Numbered from the stretch's first letter, positions 20,571 through 33,435 are shown. The stretch: DNA of 64,000 bases from Macrostomum hystrix (GCA_950097015.1 CATNEN010000038.1:25023001-25087000), one strand, 5' to 3'. Made by a program: numbers and translations. The notes: generated by a model not told the origin, from the sequence alone.

Positions 20571-21381
20571 TGTACCAGGGCTTACTTCCTTTTACTTAAT
20601 TTTACTGAATGCCACCAAAGTTGTACAGGTGGAAATTAATATTTCTACTACAGTTGACTCACATTAACTGGTGGACCTTAAAAAGGGCCGTTTTAACTTC
20701 TTAATTGGTAGCGTTTATATATGCACGAGCGGTAATTAGGCAACTGTATACTTTTCCAGCCGATTAGGCGTCCCCGAGATTTAGAGTTTAGCAGTTCCCT
20801 TCGATAATATTCTTAGTATAACTTCTGAGTATAATTCTACTTATACTTCTCACTGCTATCTTCCTTTAAAATGAATAACACAATGCAAAGCTGTCGGAAA
20901 TTTATCTTTTAAACACACTTAAAACTATATTTACAAACACCTCTTGAAAAACTACTTCAACTTTTAAACTCTTTAAACACTCTCCTGAAACACTTTAATA
21001 CTCTTGTACAAAGGCTTTCAGCTTTAACTCAACTCAACAATTTCAACTTCAACTCTAAAAACACACTTCGAAACACTCTTACAGACTCACTGAAACACTT
21101 CGAACACTTTCGAACTCTCTCGGACTCACTCCAGGTTATTTTTCCAGACCAAAAGTGCGGCTATTTATAGTGAGAAAAATTAACTTTTGTTTAAACGGGA
21201 GCATTTTACATAATATTATTTATAATACGCGATTTAAAACAAAATTATTTACATACAGTATTACTTTTGATACGGTACAAAGATAAACAAATTATTATTT
21301 TTTTTTGGCGCATTTTTAATTTTATTTATTTTTATAATTTTTATAATAGAATAACGTATATACAAGAGGCTAACTATTACA
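20571..21381 (-). repeat. 5' LTR of the gypsy element
   Basis: Direct repeat of 13062-13873, one base shorter in a poly-T run near 21300 and with one substitution near 21049. As the upstream LTR on the minus strand it would drive transcription of gag-pol. Confidence 0.95.
21161..21169 (-). promoter_or_regulatory. TATA box in the 5' LTR
   Basis: Minus-strand TATAAATAG. It would set transcription start about 30 bp downstream, near 21130, with the genomic RNA running into gag. Confidence 0.6.
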
Positions 21382-22318
21382 TTATAATCAATAAATTTTA
21401 ATTCAAGATTACTCCAACGATTTTAGAGGCGACGAAGCAACAAAAAACCACTGCTATTTTTAGGTTTAGTGTAAGAAAGTACAATGTTCTCTGTATAATA
21501 GGAAAAAGGAAATCGAGCCAACTTTTAATTGTTTTTATTTTTTACTGCTCTAAACAAACAAGCTTTGGCACAAACACAATTAAATATGTTTAGTCGAGAA
21601 CATATAAGCCATTCATCACTAATAAATTGCTGATGTAAGAGCATCGTAAAATATTGTTGATATCAAATTTGCGCTTGTGTATAGAGCAAAAGTGTAAATT
21701 TATACTTAATATAGATGCCTATTAAAAAAGTATGAATAGCTTTTATGTACGCTTCTCTTGATATTTTCACAGCACTTGATTTTTTAACAAAGGAAAGAAA
21801 AAAAGGCGACTTAAAAAAGTTTCGGTCATACCAGCGAAAATATTTAAGTACCATAGAAGTAATATAGGACTGTTGGAGCCGCGTAACAACCAGCGTAAAT
21901 AAAGAATCTTTTTTTTGTCGTTGTCAAAAATAAACAGCAAAGTATAGTAAGTTAGTATTTAACTTATTAAGTAATTAAGTAAAAGTCAATACTATATAAT
22001 CTAAAGAAAAAGGAAGCAAAGTAAAGAAATATATAAACGTAGAGCAACACGTACAGAACACAGATTCACTGGGGCAGAAATTACGTTATAGTTTTATTTG
22101 ATTCACTAGTAAATTCTTTTAAAAGTTGGAGAAAACTTCTTAAACTTCTTTTAAACTTTTTTTTAAAAGTAGTAAAAAAAATAAATCACCACTTAATGAT
22201 TTTTTGTTTTTCTTTTTTTGTCGCGTAACAGGATAAAAATGTATGTACTAGCTGTAGCTTGATATAGTACAACAATAATGACATAGTACAAGAAATAACT
22301 TTACTATAGCACTTTTTG
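21382..22318. other. AT-rich intergenic DNA
   Basis: No coding frame, repeat or RNA gene recognised. Confidence 0.6.
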
Positions 22319-22326
22319 ATTTAAAT

Positions 22327-22989
22327 CAGGGGTCGGCAAACTTATTAGCTAGCGGGCCAAAGAGAAAACGTAAAATACTACAGCGGGCCGCATTGATTGT
22401 AGAAATGTGGGATAGGGGAGAGATGAGACACAGGAGAGAAGAGACACAGGAGAGATGCGACACAGGAGAGATGCGACACAGGAGAGATGAGACACTCGGA
22501 AAGAAGAGACACAGGAGAGATGCGACACAGGAGAGATGCGTCACAGGAGAGATGCGTCACAGGAGAGATGTGACACAGGAGAGATGCGACACAGGAGAGA
22601 TGCGTCACAGGAGAGATGTGACACAGGAGAGATGAGACACTCGGAAAGAAGAGACACAGGAGAGATGCGACACAGGAGAGATGCGACACAGGAGAGATGA
22701 GACACTCGGAAAGAAGAGACACAGGAGAGATGCGACACAGGAGAGATGTGACACAGGAGAGATGTGACACAGGAGAGATGTGACACAGGAGAGATGTGAC
22801 ACAGGAGAGATGCGACACAGGAGAGATGAGACACTCGGAAAGAAGAGACACAGGAGAGATGCGACACAGGAGAGATGCGACACAGGAGAGATGAAACAAG
22901 ATACTATAAGTGTCGGTAGGGGCAACGGGCCGGATTTGGGAGCTTCGAGGGCCGGATCTGGCCCGCGGGCCGGAGTTTGCCGACCCCTG
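22327..22989. mobile_element. Non-autonomous hAT element with internal minisatellite
   Basis: The left end CAGGGGTCGGCAAACTT and right end AGTTTGCCGACCCCTG are inverted repeats of the CAGGGGTCGGCAA type, typical of hAT (Charlie-like) elements. A perfect 8-bp duplication ATTTAAAT flanks it (22319-22326 and 22990-22997). It has no transposase. Most of the interior is a tandem array of a 16-bp unit. Confidence 0.9.
22425..22892. repeat. 16-bp minisatellite inside the hAT element
   Basis: Tandem units of the form ACAGGAGAGATGCGAC, with variants (TGTGAC, TGCGTC) and a longer variant ending CACTCGGAAAGAAGAG that recurs at intervals. Long open frames on both strands here are artefacts of the repeat. 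Confidence 0.9.
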
Positions 22990-22997
22990 ATTTAAAT

Positions 22998-23405
22998 AAA
23001 AGTCCAATATCGAATCAATACAAAGTCTGTGCTTTGGAAAGTATAAAAAAGTAGAATATTAAAATTCGCAATCGGCAAAATTAATTTTCTTACAAATATT
23101 TGCAAAAGCAAAATATTCAACTGCCCTAGCTATGCATGTAAGTATTACTTTAGAAACAACAAGTTTTAATTTAATTTTTAAACTAAAAACAACAAAAACG
23201 AATGTGGACAACACGTACAAAAAATAAAAACAATAAAGAATTGCTACTAAAAACACCTTGTCTTGCGTCGGCATGATTTTCTATGGAGATAAATTCTGCT
23301 GTGTGTAAAGTAATCAATAAATAAAGAAAAATATGACATGGATTAAAACTTTACCGTTATTTTAAAACGAGTATTTAAAAATCAAGAAGTAAATTAGTCA
23401 CAGAT
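22998..23405. other. AT-rich spacer
   Basis: Between the hAT element and the end of the SAMD9-like gene. Presumably includes that gene's 3' UTR; nothing else seen. Confidence 0.5.
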
Positions 23406-26400
23406 TTAAACTTTCCGAATGTCGATTTGCACTAGGCCAACAAATGACAGTGCCAACGCGAATGACACGATGCACTTCTTCTTGCTCATCTCTTCTGAGA
23501 CAGACTTTGCGGGTACGAACAGCAACCAATCTGGCAGCTGTTCGCATTTTAATCTATTGGATTCTTCCAGGCTTCCTTTGAAATTGTAAGCGTTCAATCG
23601 CCAATTGAGATTGCATTCCTGTTGTCCGTACTTCGGCTTGCGTGGAAAGAACCGCAGAGTGTCAATTGGGTTCTTGGCTACGGAAATTATTAGGCGCAGC
23701 CGAGTGGAACCGTACTTTCGTTTTGTCGATCCGTCGGGCGATGACTGCAGAATGGTGGCACTATTGCACGTCTCCAAAGATCTATTAGCGAGTCGCAGCA
23801 TTTCTCTCCTGTTTTCAAAACTATTGCTTCTTAAAGCTTTCGCTAGCATAAAGGCGGCAAACATGAAATGAGCCAGAAAATCGTCTTTAAACTTTCTGCA
23901 CCATTCCTTTGACACTTCTATGGCAGTTTCTAATGCATTTGTCGGCTTGAGTGTGAGTAAGATAATACACAGTTCAAAGTAGTTCTTGGCGAGCTTGGAG
24001 TTACAATTGAGTAAAATATCCTTTAGCTTCTCCTTCGAATCTCGATTCAGATGGCGAATCTCCCAGCCTCGATCCCAGCGGCCGTAAAAGCACACATTTT
24101 GGTCAGAGGAAAAATCATCGGCTTCAAATTCCACAGTCGGGTGATTAACAGATTTGCATTTATTGAGATAATACTCAACAGCCACCCATGCAAATGGGAA
24201 TGTTGTGAACTCTGTGCTTTCGGCACGTGGGTAACAGCGCTTGATAAATTCCATTTTCGTTTCTTTAATTTTTGCCATCTGCTTTTGTGTAAACGTGTCT
24301 TGCTGTACACGTCCATCTTCGTACATTTCCTCTAGCCGAAATATGTTCATCAGAACAGTGTCGTGTGTGTGCTTTATCGTCTCGAACTGCGGATCCAGGA
24401 TTTTTTGCAAGTAAACTTCAGTCTTACTGTCGCAGACATCAGAGAAGAAATTGTTTAGTAGGACGCGTTGCGCTTGAATTTCGTTGCAGTATGGATGGGC
24501 GCGAAATTCTCCGGGAGCAAATTTTACATTTCTCCTCTTATCCTGCGCTTTGCGACACAACGTCATGCTCTCACAGGCCAAATGTTGCAGCTCCTCAAAT
24601 TGTAGATGCCTTCCCGAGTTCAGTCGACAGTTGATTAGGTGAGCTGACAGACCAAGAACCACGTCATCGTTACACTCCGTATCTTGGAACGGAACTTTTT
24701 CATCTTTCAAATCCAGCGCCGCACGAACGAGTTTAAGAGAATTTTCATAGTCATGCAGCTCGTAAGAGAATAGACGAGCGCAGTGAATTAAAATGTGCGC
24801 TCGCTTCTCGGGGAACATTTTTGCCAACTTCAGAAATATTTCTTCAATCTGCTTCCAGGTAAGCTTCTTACTGACAGTGCACAACTTCGAAATCGTGATG
24901 ATAAAATCGGTGAAAAGCTTCTTCGGATCGAGCATGCGCTTTTCGCAGGTGAATAATTCCTGCACAAGTTTCTCCAGACAAGGAATCAGCTGAGGACTAT
25001 CGACCATGCTGCAGATATCATTAACAAACGTGTCGATCAGCAGCAAATCTCTTTCTGTTTCAGGTATGCATGAAAACAAGCACTCCAAAATCATGTTGCC
25101 AACCACGAAGACAGGAGCGAAACCGAAGATTCGCTTGTGCCTCTGTACGGTTAGCAAATGCCTTTGTTTGCCTAGTGCGTCAAGAGTTAGACTAGGATCG
25201 GCCTGTGCAGGTGATAGTCCCACCACAATGAGCAGCTATCGTCAAGTCCAGTGGCGCATGAGTAAAAAGCTGAACTAGCGAGGCAAAGAACAGCAGTTTC
25301 TTCTTTGAATCGTCAATGTTTGTCAGTAGAAGCTCCACAAATTCTTTGATTCGACGGTAATCTTTTTTAAAATACCAAACGCCGAACAGAAATGGGGTGC
25401 ATTCCGTTTCATCGCCAACTTCAGTGGCAAACTTTTCAAATGTGACATCACCCCCGACACTGTCGTAAATAGCAGTGAAGGCTTTCGTTTCTTCCTCGTT
25501 GAGCTCCATAGTGACTGTGTGACTGCGTGACTGTGCGGTCGCTTGACTGCGTGACTGCGACGATTCGGGGGCCACCTGTTCAACAAATAAGGCAATGAAC
25601 TTAGGCGTTGGCTGGAGTAGCCTTAGCTCGCTTACAAAAGTTTGGACCGTAATGAAGTCTGCAGTATGTGAGTCGAAAAGTATTAGCACGGGAATCCCGG
25701 AGTCTTTAAAAACAATACAAACAGCGTCAATAATGTCTTTCAGTTTACCTATGCTTTTTACCTCAATGCATGGATAATCCTCACGAAGCTGCCACAATAC
25801 AGCCCTGGCGATGGTGGTGGCTCCTGATAGTGGATCGTGATACAGTCGGACAATCTGGTTTTCCCAAGGGTTAAAGCTAGCTCCAGTTCGATCTCTGCTA
25901 TTCTCCAGTGAAGCTTTGACCCGATTCTTAAGTTTGTCTATCTCCCTACGCCTGACGAACACTCGCTTGCTGGAGTTCCTGTACTCCATCTGCTCATTAG
26001 CATAGAGCATCTCCTTGGTCAGCTCACTTCCTGCAAGAAACTCTCGAATTAATGAAACTTCTCGTTCCTCTGTTTGCTTTTCATTTAGTTGGCTTTGGCT
26101 CCTTTGACCAGATTTGATGTGATACAGCCTCAGATATGGTTTGTGGCAAGCAAAGCTCTCACGCGACAGGAGGAATCGCCCTGAGATACCTGGCAGCTCA
26201 TAATCTTGCTTCGAAGAGTCGGACGGACTCAAGGAATCCAGAACGTAGCTGATTTGATTGGCGGGTGAGACAAAAGATTCTGAACAGTCCGTTATTTTAA
26301 CACTATTCTTCACACATTCGTGCGTAAAAAGTGCTATTAGTTGAAATTCTTTTGCATTGCCAGACTCTGACTCATAAGCGTCCTTTAGCATGCTGGGAAT

Positions 26401-28145
26401 TTCGTCAGGCCTAAGGGTTGAGGCCAAAAAGTCATCCACAGAAGCGGTTAGAAACAAAGCCAGGCAAATGACTGGCTTTGGGGTCAAATTCCTTTCGAAT
26501 ACTGGCTCAAGCGCATTCGACCTGATCAACTTTTTTACCTTAGCCGGATTCTTTTCTTCCTTAATGGAACGTAATTCGCAGCCGTTTGTTTGAATGTTGA
26601 GAGTTCTATCGCCTCGCTGACACTCTTCCATGTCCTTTATTTCAATCTTTTCGTTTAGTTCATTCCAGGCCTTCATGGTATAGAGCCGACCTTGCTTGTT
26701 CATCTCTTCTTCAATTAATGCACAATGATTGCCTGGCTTTCTACTATTGCGATCAAAGTCCAATATAATGCTCCACTTTCCGCGACCCAAGGCCCTAACC
26801 AAAGTGTTCATATCTTCATCCCTCTCGACACCAGAGAACCGCGTTAGTAGGAGCACTCGAAAGTAATTGTATGCACTTTCCAACTTATCCTTGACTAACA
26901 GCATCGCGCTGGCATCGTAATGCTTTGTGAATAGTTTTTTCACACGCTCGTGAATAGTCTGGGTCCATTCTTCTTCAGGCAGGTTTTTCGCGTCACTTCT
27001 GGTATATAACATAAGCGGCTTGTTCGTCCTCGAGTTTGCAGACTTACGCCTGGATTTATTTTTGAAGTACGCTGGACCACACTCTCCCTTGGGTATCTCA
27101 AGCAGCGCGTAAGATCCCGAGGGAATAGTTCCGGTAGCTTCAAAGTGCAAATCCGAATCAAACTTTACAAGGTGAAAGTAGACCTCAATAGTCGGAAGAG
27201 TGCTCGAGTTAAATAAATCCTGGATCTCTTCTTCACCTTTCCAATGATTGAGTGGACAAAAAGTCTTTTTGCTAAAAGAACACTTTCGACCCTCCTCTTC
27301 GATGCCATAGAGCACGTAAGAACTATATTGAGAAGAGTGAGCAATGCTGGGCTCCCGGAGGTCCGGTTGCAGGCCGTTGTACATTGAACAAGCCGAGCGA
27401 AGCATGCGGAAATCGATGTCCTCTGACATCATTGACGTTTTGAACTCCACGTGGGTGGACTCCTTCTCATGCCTGCTGACCAGGTAGACGAACATTTTTT
27501 GTTCCTTGCTAAGGTACACAAACTTGTCTTTGTCGACTTTCAGAGAGCCACCTAAAATTAAATATAGATGTACTTTTATTTTCTTACTTTCAAGTCTCTT
27601 TCAGAGAAAAAAATTGTTAAAACAAAATTTGCTTTTGAAATTTTCTTTATATCTTGACATTTGAATTGAAGTATGAAATGCTTTCATACTTTTTTGTACT
27701 ACATGGCAACAATTTTTTCCGAATTGAGAATTCTAGATAATAATGATTGCTCACAGTTTTTGAAAAGAATGGCATCCAGTCTGTCAATTTCAATTTCTTC
27801 ATCTTCTTCTTGCGATGCCACTTCATCTCCACTGACAGTTTCTAAAAACGAAGTTTTTTTTAAATCATTTTTTAATGCAGTTCAGTTTCAGCTAGGCTAG
27901 TTCAGTCTAGTAAATAATTTTTTAATGTATTTAATGAAATATTTGTTCTATGAGCAATAAAAACCATAATAGATGATGATTTAGGCCCGCCTGCTTGACC
28001 TGCCTAACCTAATTGCAAAAGGTATTGCTAAAGCAGGTAAAAGACATCATGATATCAGTATGTAGTTCTAGTTATAAAATATATATATATTTATGTTGTT
28101 TTTTAACTTTAATGAACAGTGCTCACCTGTGGCTGTAACGTCCAT
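23406..28145 (-). CDS. SAMD9-like P-loop NTPase gene, three exons, one frameshift
   Basis: Proposed exons on the minus strand: 28145-28127 (ATG, six codons), 27841-27755, and 27551 to the stop at 23406. Both introns have GT-AG ends and matching phase. The large exon resembles vertebrate SAMD9/SAMD9L: an N-terminal EFKTSMMSEDIDFRMLRSAC region, a P-loop block RLYHDPLSGATTIARAVLWQ near 25840 followed by an ILFDS strand, and a long helical repeat region to the C-terminus. The Walker-A lysine position reads Ala. No SAM domain is present; instead there is a short acidic N-terminus. One frame change is needed between about 25242 and 25192; no GT-AG pair fixes it, so it is a small indel: real damage, an allele or a sequence error. 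SAMD9 proteins act in antiviral defence and endosome control in mammals. The total is about 1,420 residues against roughly 1,590 in human SAMD9. Confidence 0.75.
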
Positions 28146-29216
28146 AAAATCTAAAATCTAATCCACACACACTGAAATTATCGCTATTTAAAAAAATACT
28201 TCCGACTTCTTCATTCTTAAAATTGTACAATAGTACACATAGTCACCTGTGACTGAACTGGATGGAGCTAATTTATTGATTTTTTGTCATATAAACAGGT
28301 ACTTAGTACTTATGGTTTATTATCGCAGCTTCCCAAACAAAATATGATAACTGCGAGTCTGTCACAAGGCCTAATCAGAAAAACTTATGCAATAACTGCA
28401 CTGCATTGCATGTTTATCATTTTTATATTTATGGTTGTGAAGTCGTAGTTTCGTCGTTTAACTAATCTAACTAAATCTTCAGAACCTCAGGTAAGAGAAA
28501 ATAAAAGTTTTTTGTTAGTGGCACATTTCTACTATCGTAAGAGCTGAATTCCCTACTTATAAAAGCTTTTAAGTGCAAAACAAACAAAACAAATATTTCG
28601 TTCTTAGGAAGTCAAAAAATTAGCATCACGCAAAGTCTTGATCACCATAACAAATACTAGAATTTTCCAAACGAAAATTGCAGTGTGTGTACTGTAAATG
28701 TATGTGACAGGGCTATAATCATGTGAACAAAGTTGTCACGCAGGTGTAAACTACTTCCTTAAATAATTTCCTTTAACGACGCTGATCCATTATTATGATC
28801 AGATTATTACCAACATACGTGAAGGTCAAACTTTATTTTTTAACTTTGAATTTTGAAATTTTGATCAACATTAAAATTTTCCCATTACCATTAACATTTT
28901 TATATGACCATAATTACAATTTAAAAATTCTGTTAACATTTTGATCAACAAGAAAACTGGATTATATAAAGCTAGTACACTAGTTGAATAAAAATGGCAT
29001 TCACGCTGTAAAGATTCAAATATAGACTGTAGCTAGACTGAAATGAGAGGTAAAAAACTAAATGTAAATGTATCGTAAAGGATGCATTTTTATAAAAGCA
29101 TATGCCAAACACTGCACGAATTAATATGCACATGTAGGGTGTTGAATCATGGGTTACATTTATAGGACTTTGGCAATTGTAAATATGCATCAGCATAAAG
29201 AAGTACACTAGGCGAC
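28146..29216. other. AT-rich upstream/intergenic DNA
   Basis: Would include the promoter and 5' UTR of the SAMD9-like gene. No clear TATA box or other gene recognised. Confidence 0.5.
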
Positions 29217-29290
29217 TAGGGGGTGATCAGATGGCAGAGCTGTCTATCGCGTTCCTGAGCTCGATTCCATGGCGAAATATCGCGTACGGA
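29217..29290 (+). other. Possible tRNA-derived SINE head, unrelated to the other SINE family
   Basis: A-box-like TGGCAGAGCTG near 29233 and B-box-like GAGCTCGATTCC near 29258, about 25 bp apart. The sequence does not fold into a tRNA that I can confirm and no tail was identified. Confidence 0.25.
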
Positions 29291-29479
29291 GAGAAGTCTT
29301 GTTTAACAATTGTCGTACAATTTATTATGTTTCAGCTAGACGGGCAGACGATCAAGCTCGCCTACATTGGCGGTCTGGAACGTGCTCCACTTGGAGGAGG
29401 ACATCCAGCGAGTCAGATGATCGCCTGTGTAGTGTCAGCTTGTTTGTACTTCTATCTCCCCGTGTTATTTTTCAGTGCT

Positions 29480-30840
29480 TAATTATCTATTTTTAGACGC
29501 GTGTGTTTTTTTTCTAAGAGTCACCCACGCCAAGCCGGGCCGGACCAGCTGGGGGAACGGACGCCCACCACCCCGCGAGCGCTACCCCTGGGCTACGGTC
29601 CCGGCCAATCAGCGAGCGACCTGGCCTCACTGCCTGTCTACCCTCGGCAAGAAGCAACCCCGGGGCTCAGAACGGCGGTCGCAAGTCTACTGTGATTTGT
29701 CACCTTGGCTCAAGCTACAGCCAGGCATCCACCTCGCCGATCGACCTAGTTTGGGGTTGAAATGACTCTATATAACGAAGCGTGTTTTTGTAGTCCAAAA
29801 TTATCTCTTTTCCTGCAATCCGCCTCACACTGTGAGAAGCACGTGCAAATTATCGCTATCGGCAATTCGCCTCACACTGTGAGAAGCACGCGCCAGCAAA
29901 TTAAGTCCACTTGTTTTGTCCTTCCCCGCCCGACCACGCTCCGCTTGTTCAGTTAGGTAGCTTTCGGCGCTACGCGTCTTGAGAGTGCGCCGCTGACAAG
30001 GGTGGTCTAGATAGGCGCTGGTTGTCGAAGTCAGTACGTGCTCTCTTCGGAGACTCCGCCGTCCGGCAGAAGGAGTGCCAACCGATAGGATTTGTCGGGG
30101 CAGCGCTGAAAGCAGAGACAACCGGAGCCTCTCGGGAAGAGTAGGGCGCGGATTAGGCCAGTTAGGTAAAATTGTTATATCCAAATTGTTAGGCCAGACT
30201 TGCTTCTCACTGTGAGCGCGCTACAATTTATTTCTGTGCAAACATTTATTCTGTCAGTATAACTTTTAAGTCAAGTAAACGATATTCAAAGTAATTCCTA
30301 TTCGTATCTGGAATCTTAGTCACAGCTGATCAAATCACTTCTAATCAAATTATTCGAGTCTTGTGTTCACACTGTGTTATTCCTTTTTCATTGGGAGTTT
30401 CGCCGGGCCGGAGGACGACATTTCCTATTCCGCTTCGCTTGCTACCCTAGTACTCTAACGCTATTTAATTTCAGATTCCCTGCTGCTATTGAAACGATTG
30501 GTAGGACACCGACCCCGGTGAATAGTGAATAGTCGCTAGCTTTAAAATTCCTCTCGCTCCAGCTAGGACATTCATTTTATTACACCTGAGTGGCCTACCG
30601 GATCAGGTTCACGCCGACCTTCAGTTACATTGCCTGCAACGACGCTGAAATTTGGAGACTGATGGCAACGATCAGGGGCTGATGAACGAGGGCCCAGCTG
30701 CAGCGCTGCTGTTTAATTATTACTATGCTGCGCCGGTGGCCGCAAGATAATAATAAACTAGGGAGCCTCTTCTTTAAGTCCAGCTGCTCACTTTCGTAGG
30801 GCTCAAACGGGGGGGCCAAGCTCGGAACCGTAGCTGCAGT
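29480..30840. repeat. GC-rich, retroelement-like block, unclassified
   Basis: Base composition is clearly richer in GC than both flanks. A unit of about 35 bp containing CGCCTCACACTGTGAGAAGC is present twice (about 29818 and 29868), and a related inverted form, CTTCTCACTGTGAG, near 30202. No long frame is convincing on either strand. It may be the leader or LTR of an old retroelement. Confidence 0.3.
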
Positions 30841-33235
30841 TTATGGACCATACATGCATTCTGAGCGACAGTCAGACACCTCTGAAGGACTGTGGCCTTG
30901 CGGCCCCATTTTAATGTCGTTGTCGATGTTTGTATACATTACTATATACTTACTGTACCAACTTTTACTAGCGTAAACTCATTGGCTTAATTGTTATGCT
31001 TAAAAATACAATAACATGTGCGCATTTATTTTATATGACTACGAATATGTACTGATATTTCTAAATTTCCATTATATTTATCGCGTCGGATCGAAAGTCA
31101 CGAAGAGAAACCGCGATAACAAGTTGCCCGAGCGTATGTATATGTACAGACACACGATCTACATTTTTCTGAAATATCTATTGCAGTTTCTTGGTTTCTG
31201 AGGCCAAGTATGTGTGCGAAAAAAATGAAAATGCATTGGAATGGACAGTAAAGTAGCATTCTTTTATGCTTCTACCATAAGGGGTTGACCCCAAATTTAT
31301 TGTCCAAGCTTTTGTTGGCAGTTGGCTATTGTCTTCAACGAATTTTTTAGCGTAGTTTTTATAAATCACCCACGTGCGTATGAATTAAACCCACCACTTC
31401 AGACCAGCATTCTTTTGCGCGAGTAACTATAGACTCAATTCTCATTTTGCATTCTGTGGAGGCTGCGAATTCTACCTTTTGAAACGAATTCAAAGTGGAC
31501 AGTCGTGGGGTTACTCATCGGGGGGTGGACAGTGTAGTTGGATTGACCCTAATTTGGTACTGCAATGGTTACGAGTGCAGCCATATAGCCGAGGGCTACT
31601 AAAGATGAAGGCTATACATTGCAGCGTGTTTTCTATAATTTGAGGTCGAGCATTTGGAAGCTTGGAAATTAATTTGAATAAAAGGCTTTCGCTGAGTGCA
31701 ATATCTACAAAATGCCGCTATGCACAATGACTGTGACCTCTGCATGGCACTTAGAGAATAAATGCTGCAGCTTATTTACAACAGATTATTACGTTTTTAA
31801 CGTTTTCTTTGTTTTAAAGTTTTGCGTAGGCAAAATTTAGCATATTAATATAGAGGAAAATATAAATGCGATCTTCATCCTCCAATCGTTCCCCAATCAT
31901 ACCACTAACACTGGTTAAACCTACTATACGTTCTCGACGAAATACAAGCGATTAAACTTCCTAACTCTTTCCCTGTTTCGCTATTAAATAGACCGAGTTC
32001 CTTAGTTATTTTCCTAATAAGATTAAAACAGTTAAGATACCTTTGCCTTTCCAATCCTCTCCCAAAGATCTCTCGTCGGCCTTCTTTACCCAAATCCACC
32101 CTATTACATGATCCCTCCTAAGTTATCTTATGTGAGTCCACCTAAAGTTATCTAAATACCCCCCTAAAGTCCCAAAACTCCGCCTTTATCCCTCATGAGA
32201 CTGTACTAATTCCGGAGTGCGAAGGACGTTCACCAGGCAACTTCAATCCATCCTGATACGCCCCACGGACTGTGTGCCCCAGATCAGTGACCTAAGCCCT
32301 CGTGCCAGCAACAGTAAATTCCGCTCCCATTGTTAGTAGCTAGTGTCTTGCCGCTCGGGCATTACTAGCGCTACCTTAGGTATAACCCGAACAGCGTGGA
32401 AAATACCTATTCTCACCCTCATAACTTACGCTACCATTCCCCCCAAATACTCAGCTCACCAATCCCAAATCCAACAAATAGAGAGAGAGAGAGCTGAGAG
32501 GTCTGCTACACAAGATTTTAACCTTATTTAAGGTGTACTTAAAATATCAGGTCGACAGTTATACATTAGCATTCCAAGGTCTATATTCCACTGAGCATGC
32601 AGTTCTCCCAAGAGAAGAATAGGCATGCATGTAGACTTGTTTGCAAAACATGTTTATACTTGAAATTTTAATACATGTGAAATTAATCAGTTTTCAACTT
32701 TTTGTTAGTCTGGAGCTCATTATACTCGTAAAATTATGGAAAATTCCAATGAATTCCACTCAGTGCTAACATAACATTTGTTAACTCTCATATTTAGTCA
32801 AGGTCTAGAGATTTTCGTTTGAGAGCGTAAAATAGCTTGGCCCACTCGCACAATAGACGCCCAGATGAGGCTTTTGAGATGCTAAAAGAGAGATAAAGAA
32901 AAAAACAGAACTCGTATCAGAGCTTCTCTTAATCGGCTCGTCTCTGGTTTTGAGTTTTGCGTGCTCAGCATTCTTGTTTGCCAGCGACAATGCTTACTCA
33001 GTGAGTTACCATACTGTACCCTGTATAATATAGAAAAGGGTTGGCACGTAAAGTGAGTTAGGAAATGCATGACGCTGAATGCAATGCCTGTCTATGAGCA
33101 CACAGCTAGCTAGCACAATGCTTCACAATATAGACATTAGAATTTTCGAATCATAGAATGTCTTCTGTCCAAGGAGAAATAGTTTTGTTTCGGGGGGGGG
33201 GGGCTAGGAATGCCACTCGAATGTGCTCCAAACGG
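30841..33235. other. Intergenic DNA upstream of the plakin-type gene
   Basis: No gene recognised. The segment 31890-32480 is unusually C-rich on the plus strand and contains a (GA)n tract near 32482, but no coding or RNA gene could be supported. Confidence 0.5.
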
Positions 33236-33244
33236 TATAAAAGG
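33236..33244 (+). promoter_or_regulatory. TATA box of the plakin-repeat gene
   Basis: TATAAAAGG, 31 bp upstream of an initiator-like CTATTTT with its A at 33267. A 12-bp G run lies about 45 bp further upstream. The spacing is ideal for a TATA/Inr core promoter. Confidence 0.75.
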
Positions 33245-33266
33245 GCCAACTGGGTCATCGCGGTCT

Positions 33267-33435
33267 ATTTTTTCCTCACCCCAGCCCGAAGAAGAAACAT
33301 CGCCAGTTTAAACTAAGACGCGAAAGCCTCGATTTGTTCTCGACAAAAACTCTCAACTGTTTACAGGTCACATTATACTGCTTTCCGGTCTTCATTTTGT
33401 TGTTAAAGCGGCCAGCTACTGTCATACCTGTTAAA
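33267..33435 (+). other. Predicted 5' untranslated exon of the plakin-repeat gene
   Basis: From the predicted start at 33267 to the donor GTAAGT at 33436. It contains no ATG-led frame of note. The next exon begins at 33912 after a TTTCAACAG acceptor, with the start ATG at 33932 in a good context (GACACCATGA). Confidence 0.6.

Larger units (their letters stand above)
13062..21381 (-). mobile_element. Complete Ty3/gypsy LTR retrotransposon (minus strand)
   Basis: Two direct repeats of about 811 bp bound an internal region with gag, pol and a third frame, all on the minus strand. The LTRs start TG and end CA on both strands. A 4-bp duplication TTAT flanks the element (13058-13061 and 21382-21385). 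A primer-binding-like site and a polypurine tract sit just inside the two LTRs. The LTRs differ by about one substitution and one base in a T-run, so the insertion is very recent. The order protease, RT, RNase H, integrase identifies Ty3/gypsy (Metaviridae-type). All three frames are uninterrupted, so the copy may be active. Confidence 0.95.

Noticed and set aside
22425-22892. CRISPR-like array
   Set aside because: Units are contiguous without spacers, inside a eukaryotic transposon.
22378-23007. Ser/Cys-rich open frames on both strands
   Set aside because: Produced by the 16-bp minisatellite inside the hAT element.
25200-25240. A tiny intron that would repair the SAMD9-like frameshift
   Set aside because: The GT-AG pairs available are 21 or 24 bp, too short and multiples of three, so they do not change the frame.
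32290-32370. Segment GTGCCAGCAACAGTAAATTC resembling the 530-loop of small-subunit rRNA
   Set aside because: Flanking sequence does not follow a nuclear or mitochondrial rRNA that I can recognise; the match is too short to call an rRNA or organellar insertion.
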